DNA of 64,000 nucleotides from Leptobrachium leishanense (Eukaryota; Chordata; Amphibia; Anura; Megophryidae), in NCBI GenBank assembly GCA_009667805.1, contig CM019065.1, positions 155,792,333 to 155,856,332 of the forward strand, read 5' to 3'. Under the pieces are notes generated by a model. It saw only the letters and a program-made list of their open reading frames with translations. It was not told the origin of the DNA and made no database searches. The position numbers and the translations under genes are program-made. This document shows positions 1 through 14,800 of this stretch, piece after piece (position 1 is the stretch's first letter; the number at the start of each line of letters is the position of its first letter).

Positions 1-262
1 TTGGTTTCCATGGTGATGGCTCCACTTTTGAAACCTCTAAATACTCATTTGGGATTGTACTTAGGAGAGGCAGATTGTGTTCTTTGCGATCGTAAGGTTG
101 CTTGAGCCAGCATATGGGTGGGCAGGCTGGCTAGAACTACTGCTGGAGTTGTTGGGGAAATATGGTTTGATATTTAAGACTTTTCACAATGGAATACATT
201 TTTTAAATTTGAGGGATTCGGATACTGGCTGCTGCTTTTCTAACTCCAATTTTGCATTCAAG

Positions 263-361
263 GGCCGTTTTGTTGCCTGCATGACTGCTATATTAAGGCA
301 AATGGATGATTACCACTATGATCACTACATTGGTACTTTTAGGACTCGTCAAGATATTATC
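263..361 (+). CDS. dock2: dock2 exon a (fragment residues 1-33)
   Basis: The exon encodes [19 protein letters not shown] and ends in RQDII. It lies between an AG at 261-262 and a GT donor (GTAAGT) at 362. It is phase 0 at both ends. The acceptor (attcaag) is weak, so the start is set mainly by homology to the [15 protein letters not shown] segment. Confidence 0.85.
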
Positions 362-3300
362 GTAAGTTTCTTTATTTGTAGACTAAAAATTAACGTTTGT
401 GTTCTCCTTCATATACTGTATACAAAGGCTAATGTCAGACGAACGCAGTCTGAGCGCACTCTGCGTGCGTGCACGACGGACGGACGGACTGAAGATACCG
501 TAGACACCACACAGTCCGTTTTTTTGTTGCCGGACGTAGAAAAAAAAGGAATTATGGGAAACAAAATTAATATGAACAATGATAAAAATTTGAAAAGGAT
601 ATGAAAAGCCATTTTGTGCGTCAAGGTGCTGGACGTCGCAAATGCTCTGCGTCTGACCTCTCACTCACACAGTACGCTACGCGGACATGGCGCACTCTGC
701 ACGTCCGTCTAGCGGTTTTATGTTCTTGCCTAACTTGCGCCCGTTTGCTGCGTGCGCTGTTCAGTGCACACATACTTCGTGTGTGGGTCTCTATTGCTCA
801 TGATTCTATGCTACGACGAACGTTAAACTGTGCGGCAACACGGACGTGATCACTGCGTTCATCTGATGCCAGCTATAGCTATCAACTGTCTCTTCTCCCT
901 GCAAGTGTTAAACACTTTGTTTTTTTCAGGATTTTCTGATGGAAACATTCATCATGTTCAGAGATTTGATTGGGAAGAGAGTTTTTCCTAAAGACTGGAT
1001 GCTGATGACTATGACTCAGAATAAGTAAGATTCAGCTACAGCTTCCTTTCACTTTCCTAATGTATCTTTCTTCTACAATCTGAGTGTTCTCACTCCCATT
1101 TCTCTTCATTTTCTTCCTGTTCTAACTATGCTTCTATACCCACAAAGGGTTTTTCACTCAGGTTGACACATTGCCCTGCCAGTCGCTTTTGCGAAAGATG
1201 AAGCTTCCCTAGGGCGAACTTTTAAAATCCGAGCAATTGCCACGGAGACTTAGTGCCCCTGCTACCCACCTTCTAAAGTGTTTGTCCCTTAATTGTTCCT
1301 TGCGATGTAAAACGTCTTCATTATCCATTAACAAATGTTTCTAGCCACCTTGACCACATTCATTTAGTCGTGACAGAATGTCCTGCTCCACTCCCACCCT
1401 TCCCCTGCAGTCCCTTGGTAATGGGCCAGCCATTCAAAGCAGAGAACCTCCCACCACCTTTCAGTTAGACGTTACAGTCTTTAAGAGACAGGTTTCAAAC
1501 ACTATCTTGTTTTGCAAAGCTAAACTAGCTAAACCCATTGCCCCTCTCTCAATTATACAAAAAGTTATGGAATCTGGCACTTCTAAGACTGTTCAATAAA
1601 GCAGGGTTAGTATGGTGTACACGGTGGCAATGTTTTGGCCCGGTCATTGGCCTTTCTCAAGCCTTCTCTCAATCGTGGCTCATTCTCCAAAAAGTACAGC
1701 GGCAGCCTCTGCTGCTCCTTTTCAAGAATGCCAGGAGGAAGTGTTACTGTAATTGTAACTTTTTAGCCATTTATCTTTTAAAGGGGGAGTAAGAGACTGA
1801 GCGGGGGGTTTTAGATTGAGTCTTCATTTAAATTAAAATCTGTTTTCTAGGAAAGACTGCAAAATGGTTTTTCAGAAGACCTTGTATATAATTGCCGCAC
1901 TTCACTCCTCACCTTCATATACGTTTGCTATGTTCATTTATTTCTTCTAGGGTGTTTCTTTGCTCTATGAACAGATTTTCATCCGTTCTGAACAAGCTGT
2001 TCCTAGATGAGGCGAACTTTGAGCTGCAGGTGAGATGAAGCAGTCTGTTTGTAATGTGAGCGTGTTCTAGTCCCCTAACACCAGTATGAAGGAAATTGGT
2101 TGAAAAAGGGAATTTCTATCTCCGGAGCAGCAGGAGACACTGTACTGTGAAGCTACTTTTGCTGCTCTTTTGATTTGGATTTCGTGAAATTTCTGGCATA
2201 TTTGGAGAATAGTGATTTTTGCTTTTCTTTGCAACTTTGATGAACATAGGGCAGCTTTATCCACTGCCTGTCCATATGCGGAAAAATATTGGGAAAAAAT
2301 AGATCTGTGTTCTCCTGCAGATCCACCATGATTTTATTAAAGTGCGCTTGTGCAGGGTTGTGCTTCTCTCGACCTGATTCTTGTGAATTCCAGGACCAGA
2401 TACCAGCGACCGTAACAACTTATGCTGATACTTTCTTTTCTAATGGCTGTTACCAGCTAACTAATGGTAGGTTACCGTTGAACTGCTCAGAGGATACGTT
2501 TTAATAAATGAACCACAGCACAGAATTAGCCCCTTAAGGACCAAAGGCTCTTTAAAGTCAATGTATTTATGACAGAACAGTTTCGTCATTGGTCCTTAAG
2601 TAGTTAATAAAACTGATAGATGAATGACCAAAATGGCAAATGTACATCCTAACTTCTACTGTATCAATGAGCAAGAACTAAAAAGATGATGATCCAAGCC
2701 ACTCTTGTTCAATACATAAATCTAGAAATGAACGGTGTAGGCAGCAACTCCAACCACAACTTTACGTTTTATGTTACAGCTCTGGAATAATTTCTTCCAT
2801 TTGGCGGTATCTTTCCTCACGCACGAGTCATTACAGCTTCATCGGTTCTCCCAAGAAAAACGACACAAAATTCTCAGCAAGTACGTTTATGTATGAACAT
2901 GGTGTGTGCATAACCAATTAGCCCTAGTATCGGGATGTGTTTGGGCAAATGTCCAAATTATGTGAGCCGGTGAACTCACCGCTTCAATAAATCTTGAATA
3001 AAAGTCAGATATTGCAGTTCTATTACAAACATGTAAAAAAGGATAAAAGAAAGTAAACTTGAGCACATAAAATACAATGAGCGCAAGAAAATTATCCCTA
3101 CAATATGGGTATCATGTCTACACATGTTCCATAACACTATGGAAATCCATAATTAAAGCAAATTTTCAGCAATAAAGAAAAAATACATCCCCAACCTCCA
3201 TCGTGCAAAAAGAGGAACACTAGAAAGCCTATCCTCGAAACTGGACCAATCAAGCAAAGAGAAGGAAAGGGAGAGAAAAGACAAAGAGGGGTGGGGGGGG

Positions 3301-6300
3301 GGGTTGCGCCCTTAGACTGGATTGGTGGAGGAGTGGTAATCAATTGAGAGGGAATGACGCCAATAAGTACACTTTCCAGCTTTTATTCTATGTCACTTTG
3401 CGTCCAATAAACAATATAACTAAATTTAAAAACCTCATCGTGCGATCTGGTGTATACCACATGGATAAACCAAAGAAGCGTCAGCACACTCACGTGAAAT
3501 AGAGCCTTCCTGGCTCTGGATGATGCGCCTCTGGGTTATTAACGGCTACCCACTTGCCCTTTTCGGTACAGGTAGTCTTGATACTTCAAGTCTTTACACC
3601 CTTAAATATAGATACAGACAGGGCATAGCATAGACTGTGTAATACTATGGAAAACAGAAAAGTGGAATAGTAATATATACTCTTTCTTGGACCTAATTTA
3701 GGTCCTTAGGAATCGGGCTCAGAAGTTGTTGTAGGGTACAACTTCCAATAAAACCCCATGCGGTGGAGTAAAAATCAAAACTTTAATAAAACACAGCATA
3801 AAATACAACAAAAATATAAAATAAGGGAATAATTAGTGACCAGAATGCATTTCGCCCCTTGATATATACTCTGTGGCTTCCTCAGCTCGTTTTACAGATC
3901 AAATGACCATTACTCCCTTTAAATATCCTAATCGTTCAATGGTTACCCAATTAGGAGTCTTCTTTTTGGCGGGGATTCCACCCCTACCAATCATATAATC
4001 CCTTTCTTTTTGTTAACCTAATAAGTATAATAAAGCTTATAGGGATGCCCCTCCTCAACGCGCTGCTCCACTGTGGGGTAAGTTGGATTTTTCCAACTCC
4101 CTTCGCTCAGCGCCGCATCCAGTGTGTTTGAGCGCATCACAGAATCCACAGCAATAGAACTCATGCTGATACACACTGCACATTAACATATCAGTGTGAG
4201 TTCTATTACTGTGGATTCTGTGATACGCTCAAACACACCGCACAATACTGTATCCCAGAATCCACAGGAATAAAACTTAATTATAAAACATTTATATTAA
4301 TATATTTATTAAAGTAAAAATAAAAAATATTTTAATTATTTTTAAATATATTCTAATAAATTGTATAGTAAAATAAATTCTTAAAATATATATATATATA
4401 AACACACACTGAGTTAACCCCACACAGGCTTAATCCCACACACAGACATAACCCCTCCCCACACACACACACAGACTTAACCCCTCACGCACAGAGACAG
4501 ACTTCACCCCATACACACATACATAACCACACACACACACTTAACCCCTCACACACACAGACTTAACCCCACACACACAGACTTAACCCCACACACACAC
4601 AGACTTAACCCCACACACACACACACACACACACACAGACAGACTTAACCCCTCACACACACACACACTTTGACTCACCTCCCCTCACACTTACCTAAAG
4701 CCTCAAACACACACACTCTCACCCCCTGTTTGTCTCCCTCATTCCCTGCTTGCTTCGTCCTGGTGGTGCTGGGGCCTGGGAGGTTTCAGAGCTGCCGGGT
4801 GGGGGCGGGGCTTCTCACCGTGCAGCAGCTGTCTTGAGTGCTCTCTCCTGTCAGCAATGTGCTTGAGGGGCCCAAATATGGCAGCATGCCAAGCTACAGG
4901 GGGCCCCTCAAGAGGCGACGATCGTCAGGAAGGGCCCGGTCCCCAGCTCCTCTGTGCTGCAAAACTTCAGGGGTGGTGCGGAGTTGACAGCAGGAGCAGC
5001 CACACTTTGAGCCCCTTCACACTGAAACAAAGAATCCCCCACGTGCAGGCAGCACATGATGACGTTGGCTCAGCAGTCATGTGACGCGACGTCACATGTG
5101 CTCCTGCACCTCTGCGCTCTGCCATAGAGGGATGGTCAGAGGAGCTGGCAGCCGCTGTCTAACCTTCCTCGCCCCACACAGTCAGTCCGTCCCTGGGCGG
5201 AGCCGTTGCAGCGTGCCGTTCCCAGCTCATGTTTTGGTATTGGGAGGCACGCTGACTCTGCGGCTGCTCGTTCAGAAGGGGAAAAAAAAAACCCAAGAGC
5301 ATTACGGCGGTGGCCCGAATCGATTAACATGCGCAAATTAATCGATGATGCATCATGCCGCCGATTATTTTTGACAGCCCTAATACAGCCAGGTCCAGAA
5401 ATATTGGGACATCGACACAATTCTAACATCTTTGGCTCTATACACCACCACAATGGAGTTGGAATGAAAGCAACACAATGTGCTTTAACTGCAGACTGTC
5501 AGCTTTAATTTGAGGGTATGTACATCCAACTCACAGTGAACGGTGTAGGAGTTACAGCAGTTTGCAGATGTGCCTCCCACTTGTTAAGGGACCAAAGGTA
5601 ATGGGACAGAATAAGAATCATAAATCAAACTTTCCCTTCTTAATACTTGGTTGCAAATCCTTTGCAGTCAATCACAGCCTGAAGTCTGGAACGCATAGAC
5701 ATCACCAGATGCTGGGTTTCGTCCCTGGTGATGCTCTGCCAGGCCTCTACTGCAACTGTCTTCAGTTCCTGCATGTTCTTGGGGCATTTTCCCTTCAGTT
5801 TTGTCTTCAGCAAGTGAAATGCATGCTCAATGGGATTCAGGTCAGGTGATTGACTTGGCCATTGCATAACATTCCACTTCTGTCCCTTCAAAAACTCTTT
5901 GGTTGCATTTGCAGTATGCTTTGGGTCATTGTCCATCTGCACTGTGAAGCGCCGTCCAATGAGTTCTGCAGCATTTGGCTGAATGTGAGCAGATAATATT
6001 GCCCGAAACACTTCAGAATTCATCCTGCTGCTTTTGTCAGCAGTCACATCTCAATAAATACAAGAGAACCAGTTCCATTGGCAGCCATACATGCCCACGC
6101 CATGACACTACCACCACCATGCTTCACTGATGAGGTGGTATGCTTAGGATCATGAGCAGTTCCTTTCCTTCTCCATACTCTTCTCTTCCCATCACTCTGG
6201 TACAAGTTGATCTTGGTCTCCTCTGTCCATAGGATCTTGTTCCAGAACTGTGAAGGCTTTGTTAGGTGTTGTTTGGCAAACTCTAATCTGGCCTTCCTGT

Positions 6301-8786
6301 TTTTGAGGCTCACCAATGGTTTACATCTTGTGGTGAACCCTCTGTATTCAATCTGGTGAAGTCTTCTCTTGATTGTTGACTTTGACACACATACACCTAC
6401 CTCCTGGAGAGTGTTCTTGATCTGGCCAACTGTTGTGAAGGGTGTTTTCTTCACCAGGGAAAGAATTCTTCGGTCATCCACCACAGTTGTTTTTCATGGT
6501 CTCCCGGGTCTTTTGGTGTTGCTGAGCTCACCGGTGCATTCCTTCTTTTTGAGAATGTTCCAAACACTTGTTTTTGCCACACCTAATGTTCTTGCTATCT
6601 CTCTGATGGGTTTGTTTTATTTCTTCAGCCTAATGATGGCTTGCTCCACCATAGTGACAGCTCTTTGGATCTGATCTTGAGAGTTGACAGCAACAGATTC
6701 CAAATGCAAATAGCACACTTGAAATGAACTCTGGGCCTTTTATCTGCACATTGTAATTGGGGTAATGAGGGAATATCACACACCTGGCCATGGAGAAGCC
6801 AATTGTCCCATTACCGTTGGTCCCTTAACAAGTGGGAGGCACATCTGCAAACTTCTGTAAGTCCTACACCGTTCACCTGAGTTGGATGTACAAAGCTGAC
6901 AGTCTGCAGTTAAAGCACATTGTGTTTGTTTCATTCCAACTCCATTGTGGTGGTGTATACAGCCAAAGATGTTAGAATTGTGTCGATGTCCTAATATTTC
7001 AGGACCTGGCTGTAAATCCATTTTTGTTATGCCTTAGTGTTACGGACTCAAAGATGGACATCAATAATTTTTTTTTATAAATGGCTCAAAGGACCTACAC
7101 AAAATAACATGATTGAAGATAAGTAATCCAGCCTAAATACAGAGTATCGGAACACTCCTCCCTGAATACATCCCTCAGCATTTTACGTTTTTTAAAATGT
7201 GTATTCTATTATTTGAAGATCTTCCTTGCCTTGTATGTGAAATGGCAGTGGTTGTGTTTGCTGCCAACCACTTGTTCTTTGCCTGCTCATACCTTTTTAT
7301 TTGTTTTTTGTAGATATGGTGACATGAGGAAAGAGATTGGATTGAAAATTCGAGACATGTGGTATAATCTGGGTAAGGAACCAAGAATACACGTAGAACG
7401 CCCACGTAGAACGGTCTCTTGTGGAATGATACTGTGATTTACCCTATAAAAACCAAGTCTAGTTCTATATATGGACCTGCCCTGCAGGCATTTGTAGGTC
7501 TAATCTCTGCATGTAGGTTCTGCCCTTTTGTGTTAAAACCATTTGCTGGTGCTATCCCTGTCTGTATTAATATATAATCTGGTAATCTCCCGACTCGACT
7601 ATTGCAATAATCTCTTATCTGGCCTCCCCCTCTCCCGCCTCTCCCCCCTACAATCCATCCTGAACGCCTCCGCCAGGCTAATTCACCTCACCCACCGCTC
7701 TGTCTCTGCCGCTCCCCTCTGCGAGTCCCTTCACTGGCTCCCCATCAACTGCAGAATTAAGTTCAAAATCCTTACCTACAAAACCCTCAATAACTCAGCT
7801 CCCCACTACCTGTCCTCACTAATCACCAAATACACCCCAGCCCGCTCCCTAAGGTCAAACAGTGACCTTCGCCTAGCTTCTCCCCGCATCACCTCTTCCC
7901 ATGATAGACTGCAGGATTTCTCACGCGCAGCCCCCACTCTGGAACGCTCTCCCTCGTACTGTCAGACTTTCCCATAACTTCTCTTCCTTCAAACGCTCCC
8001 TGAAAACATTCCTATTTAGGGAAGCCTACCACCCAACTCACTGACGCAACCATCAATCACTCTCACCTTACAGCCCTCTCCTCCTGTTTCCAACCCCAAC
8101 CCTCCCAGATTGTGAGTTCCTACGGGAATAGGGCCCTCATCTCCTCCTGTACTGTCTGTCAAATGTTGTTCAATGTATTGTAACCCTGTCTATACTGTGC
8201 TTATTGTACAGCGCTGCAGAATATGCTGGCGCTTTATAAATAAAGAATAATAATAAAATAATGTATTTGCTATATATATATATATATATATATATATGAC
8301 CCTTTTTTGCTTTTCAGGGCCTCACAAGATTAAGTTCATTCCATCAATGGTTGGTCCCATCCTAGAGGTGACCTTGACCCCTGAGCCTGATCTACGCAAG
8401 GCAACGATCCCCATCTTCTTCGATATGATGCAACATGAACACAACTTCAGTGGGAGTGGCCATTTCCAGATGGTGAATGACATAGACGGGGAAAACCCAT
8501 CTCTAGATGGAGGTTTACAGTCATTGTAAACATACTGGGGCAGGGATAAAGCTGTATTGATACACAAAGGGTAGAAACAGGTCAGTGGATACACATAAGG
8601 GAAGCAGGGAGAAATGCAGGTGGGAATGAAGAAGAGATGTATATGCAGCGATGGAAATCCTGGAGAAATGCATACGTAGAGAGAAGCTTGCAGAAATGTG
8701 TGCACACAGGATAGCAGCTGGGAGAAGAAGAAACACATTGGATGAATCCGATTGCTAGAAAGATATTGGAATCCTAGGCATAGCCT

Positions 8787-8824
<38 letters not shown>

Positions 8825-11800
8825 CACACACACCTTGTTCCTGGGTCCAGCACTCTCCACAATTTCTCTCCTGGCCCGGTGCAGCATTCTGACGAAAAAT
8901 TTATATTTGTACGATAAGAGACGCACTCTGGGACTTGTATAAAATAAACATGAACCAAAGTAAACCTTTTTATACAGATCTAGTAAAGGTTTTTTAATTA
9001 TAAAAGTCCCAGAGTGTGTCCCTCAACGTACAAATATAATCATACATATATAGGAGTTCAAAAGTTAAAGGGACACTACTCCTCCTGACCACTTTTGTAG
9101 TCTTAAAGTGGTCAGGGTGTGAGGTCTTTCTTCCCCCCCCCCCCGCTCCCAGATCTGGAAAAATTGCTGGGTGAAGTGAAGGAGTTTTCTCCACCCCACC
9201 CAACGTCACCAGCATTTTGGATTTTTTTCATTTCTCAGCTGCCGGTCACTAGTGGCGTCAGGAGGCAGAGTGGGTGCCAGTGCGCCACCCTCTCTTAGAT
9301 CAATCTGTGTAGCAAGTGTTCCCAGAGAGGCAGCTGATGGATCAGATCTGCATAAGTGTACAACTCTAATCCATCATTCTTCACGGGATACAGAACATGC
9401 ATACGTAAAGTGTGCAATTTGCGGTTCCTACATTACGCAAGTTGCACAGGAGTACAAAAGCTTCAGGGACTTCCAGGTTTGGGAACCCCTGAAGCCGGAG
9501 AGGATGAGCTGCACGCACCGAGGGACTAAAGGTGAGAAAAATCTGAAAATAATTGGGCAGAGGCTTCTGACAGCCTAAGCCCAATTATTAAACCTTAGGG
9601 TTCCCCTTTTTTTGCCCTTAAGTGTTACACAGACTGAGCTGGGTGCATGCTTTCTTACCATGAATTTCCTTTCCACTGGCATCCTGTTTTCATTCATGAT
9701 TGTGTTTTGGTAACTTCATTGATCCTTCTTTTTAAACTTTATATTGATATATTTTAGTTTGAAAATGAACTAATTACTCGCTTGGATCAGGAAGTAGAAG
9801 GTGGACAAGGAGATAAACAATACAAAGACCTCTTGGAGAAACAGTGAGTATAATTTGGTGTTCAAAACCATTATAAAGTATAATCCATGTTCAAAAGCAC
9901 ATACTGATGCCTCATTATGTGGTCTGATCTGGAGCAATGCAGGGAATTTCGATTATTGCAAATGAAATTCGTTTGCAAATTGGCTCCAGAACATGTCCCT
10001 GAATTTCAACATGTCTGACATGACAGCCGATGTGTTGAAATGATTTGAAAAGCTTTAAGTAAACATGGAGCCAAGCTGTAATGTAAATTTTTATAGCATT
10101 TTTTGGCCAACAAAGGGAGCCCTCTGCATGTTTAAAATAGCTTATTATACAGAGGGACACCTGTAAATATTTACTGCATTGGTAATGGCAAGTCGTTATA
10201 ATGGGTCCTGCCAGTGGTTTTACAGAGTCAAAGGGATGTTCTGTTAGCGTTATCTACTTCCATAGTGCTTCATAATCTTTGCAAAGACTTGCCAAATAAT
10301 TGCATTTTTACTTTAACTGAAAAAGGAACTGTGGTGAACGTTTTTATGCTTTACAATAGTGATTCCTGTCTATTCAATAAGTAACCAGAAATTATGTCCT
10401 CCTTCCTCTGCACACAGCAGCAGAACCCCCACCTCCAACCATGCTGTCTTCTTATCTTCTTGTTCGGAGTCTGCAGTATCCTGCAGATTGCAGAATAAAT
10501 AGGATGAAATCCTTGTAGTCAGAATCTCTTTGTAGGCTCTTTAGTAGGCAGGTTAAAACCAGTAGAATGCCCCATTTAAACCTCGCTCCTAGAGTATTCG
10601 TTAGCCACCCTCAGTCTTTCTCTGCATTTGTTCATCTCCCTTGTCTTCTCTCACTGATCTGCACACCACTAGCTCTGTTTAGCTGCTTGCAGCAATCTGT
10701 ATGCGCTCTTGAATAGTAGGAAATTTTTAATCTGAACTCTTTATTTTTTGTTCTTTTTGGTTTATTTTTCGATGCACACTTTTTTTCATTTGGTTATTTT
10801 TAACTGAGATGGGTATCGTGGTGTTGGTTTATTCTCGTCTATAAAAGATGCACCAAAAGTAGGTTAATATGCATTAAATATATACACATATCCTGTTTTC
10901 CACTTCAATGATCTTGTTCTACAAGCAATGTCTTTTCGTGTGCTTTTACTTGACTGTCACTTTTTGCTTGCAGTGATAGAAAAAATCCCCATTATGCAGA
11001 CAAAAGAATAAGTCTATATTCAACTTTTTTTTTATAATGGCAAACCGTGTGTATATTGACCTTGTATCTTTTAATGGTCTGAGTATGGTTCTGTCACAAG
11101 ATGTCTAGAGTGATTACATACTCAATCTTTCTCAGTTCTTGTGTATTTTAATGTCAGCTCAGCTGTACAAACCTGTACAGTTGTACCGATGAGCTCCCGC
11201 TGTCTGGATCCCAGCAGAACTGACTCTGCTTTACATAATTTACAAGCTTGTTCTCCTCTCTAGATCCCCAAAAGTCATTTTTCAGGGATTAAAGTGCTCT
11301 TTATGTGCTATGAGACGTAGTTAGCACTGCAAGCAAAATGATAGTGTTTCTAGGAAAAGAAAACAAATAGATTTAATTGCACATCGGGGAGTTTAACTAA
11401 CAAGACAGAGAGTGTCAATTATAACAGCTGGCAAGTTCTGAAAAGTGCAGAGGATTATGTTTTGTTCTAATGGAAAATGGCTTCATTTATCTATCTCAGA
11501 CACACAACTACTATATACGCCCTAGCTTGGGAATACCTTTCCTGTAATTAACTGTCCATCACCTCTGTTCACATTTACTGAAGGTGAAGAAATCGCCAAA
11601 CGCCATTGCATGTCGTATGGAACCTCATACCTGTGCGATCAAACTTCTCTTCCTCAACAAGATTTTAAACAAAGCTTTAATAAATCCAATGCTGTAAAAA
11701 TGAGCATTTTAGCAAATTTGGCCTTCTTTACGGCTTCTATCAAATCCATACGAACCTTTCCCATTACTCTTTTAGTTCCCTGTAAATTCTTGTATGGCTG

Positions 11801-14800
11801 CTTCTCTCACTATGAGGATTACACAGAGTAATTATGACTTGTCTAGCATTTTATATTATTTTTTTGAGAAAGGATTTTACCAGGAAGGATACATTGAGAT
11901 TTCTCTCGTTTTCAAGTATGTCCTGGGTGGGTAGGTATGTACCGTTAGGTGTCTTGCCCAAGGACACTTACTGGAGAGGTGCTCGTCGGGATCGAACCCA
12001 TGTATCCACAGGCTCTCTCCATGCAGAGCAGTGATAGAAACATAGAAAAATGTCGGCAAGAACCTTTCGGCCCATCTAGTCTGCCCAATTACATGGATAC
12101 TTTACCTGGATTTATCTTTTGTTTAGGATAGCCTTATGCCTATCCCATGCCTGCTTAAATCCAATTACTGTTTTGGCCTCTACCACTTCTACTGGAAGAC
12201 TGTTCCATGTATCCACCACCCTCTCAGTAAAATAATGCTTCCTGATGTTACTTTTAAACCTTTGCCCCTCTAATCTAAGACTATGTCCTCTTGTTTTGCT
12301 ATTTTGTTTCCTTTTAAATATACTCCCTTCCTCTACCTTGTGGATTCCCTTTACGTATTTAAATGTTTCTATCATATCTCCTCTGTCTCGTCTTTTTTCC
12401 AAGCTGTACATGTTAAGATCATTAAGCCTTTCCTGGTAACATTTCTCCTGATGTTACCTCTACTCCACCTAGCCGGTAGCATGAAAAAATACTTCCAGTT
12501 TTCTCTCCTCGCCCTCCTGACTCTTTCACTTGTTTTATGGACCTTGAGTCCTGATCCTACTCTTCTACCTTGTCTTCCAAATCAGGTTGCTGGAACACTG
12601 TCGGAAACACAAGTATCTCTCTGGTTCGGGGGAAGTGTTTACAGTCCTTGTTAGTAGCCTTCTAGAGAACTTGCTGGATTATCGCACAATTGCCACTGAT
12701 GAGAGTGAGGAGAACAAGATGAGCTGCACAGTCAACCTCCTGGTAACTTTCCTACATTTCTGTTTTTATGTCGATAAAACAATTGGTAATATCCCTGTAG
12801 CAGTGTCCTAGCTACATTAGAGCTACTACCAAGTGCATATTACTCATTAACCTTTAACCTTTCTGAGGTAAATAAAATAACAGGGTTATTCAGAGAAAGG
12901 TGAAAACCAGGATAACTGGCAGGAGAAGAGAACAATCTGGAAAGTGAGATAAATGGGAGAATTTTTCTGGTTTGGCTATTTTGACATAGAATTTTCACCT
13001 CTCCAGTCTTTGTCCTAGTTTTAACCTTTCTCTGAATACCCCTGTGTCATTATTAAGATCTGTGGACATCCATAGGCATATACTGTATGTGTGCAAATTA
13101 ACGTTGAGCCCAATTTCACCTACAATTCAAACACACGTTTCTCTTTCACAGCTGTTGTCTTTACATTGACCAAACCAGATTGCTGACGAATGTATTTGAC
13201 TTTAAGCCTGATTTTAGTTTCTCGGTGTTGTAGCATGTATATAGGCATTGGGGGAATATTCTGAGATGCAGGCAGACCACAAGGGCAATCGGAAAGCCTA
13301 CAGTACCGCTGACTGTTGTAAAATGTAATCTGTATGTCTTTCATAATAACTGACAGGAAAAAGATTGTGTGGTTTTTACAATTTATCCCTAAATATATTT
13401 CACACTTTGAGTGCTGTATGCTGTTTTGTTTTTTCCTTTTGTTCTGTTTGTTGTACTCCTGGCAATTATGAAATGCTTCAATCCTCCTTCATATAGTGAT
13501 TGATTTTCTCCATGACTCCTTGTTTCCATGCAGAATTTTTACAAGGAGAAAAAGCGAGAAGATATTTATATCAGGTAAATGTATTTTTTAAATCTAAAAT
13601 AGCAGACCCGGCTATTATTATCAATGCTTTCCCTGTACATTTTGATCAGTGTCGTTGTGTGTGGGCACCACTGATCTTTGCCTTGATTTTAGGTATCTGT
13701 ACAAACTACGGGACCTACATCTCAACAAAGAGAATTACACAGAAGCTGCTTACACATTATTGTTGCATGCAGAGCTTTTACAGGTGAGGCTACGATCATT
13801 ATGTATATGCATTTATATCCTTGAGGTGATGTGTTTATCTCGCAAATCTGCTTTTATTTGGAAAGTTTATGTACTGAGCTGTGTGTAATTGCTGCTTACA
13901 GTAGGGTTGGGGATTTTCACTGATTTAACACAAATGTTACATTTTTCTTTTGACTGTTTTTTGTTCAAACTGTCATACTTATTGGTTCACATTGTGAGGT
14001 CTTAAATCTATTGCTTTCATTTCTTGCTTTGCCTTCAGTGGTCTGAAAAACCTTGTGCTCCCCACCTGCTGCAGCGAGATAGCTATACAGTGTATACACA
14101 GCAAGAGCTGAAGGAGAGGCTGTACCTTGAGATCATATCCCTTTTTGACAAGGGTAAAGTGAGTATGGCCGACTTGGAATCCCACTGCCTAGTTTTTTAA
14201 GGTATATTTCATGTTTTATAAATGTTCCTGTCGAGGCAGGACTAAGATTAATGGTAGTCTACTATTGGACATTGGATGGTGTGAGCTGTTCACTCTACTG
14301 CAATTTCACGTTACGTTTTCATTTTGTGAGTTCCTGTGACAAGTTGTTGATGTAATGCTTGTATATTTTTTGCCATAGATGTGGGAGCAGGCAATCACAC
14401 GGAGCAAGGAACTGATTGAATTGTATGAGAACCAGATTTTTCACTACCAGGAACTCAGTGGCCTTCTGGTTAGTGTTGCAAATGTCTGTTCGATCAGTGG
14501 CTGACCCCGTCACTCAATGGTTTCTTCTCTTTGCCTGTTCTCTGCTTGTGCTGCTAGATATTTCCTGTATCATCATTTCATGGTTCATCTACAGCAGGCC
14601 TCAAAATTTCCACTCACCTGCTCGCATTTGGCGAGTGGAAATTATATGAGGGCGAGTGGGAATGCAGAGGCAGGGCAGGATAAGGGGTTAGGTGGAGCAA
14701 CTAGTGGCGAGTAACTCTTAAGGCCTGGCTAGTAGCTTGGGACTTGAAATTTCGAGCCCTGATCTACAGTACAATTTATTGCCTTTGTCAACGCATCATG

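Noticed and set aside
77..604. The whole 175-residue frame at the window start as one gene
   Set aside because: Only 263-361 matches DOCK2; the rest is intron and MITE sequence.
11868..12033. B-box sequence as a functional tRNA gene
   Set aside because: No A box or cloverleaf, and the same sequence recurs as a dispersed SINE.
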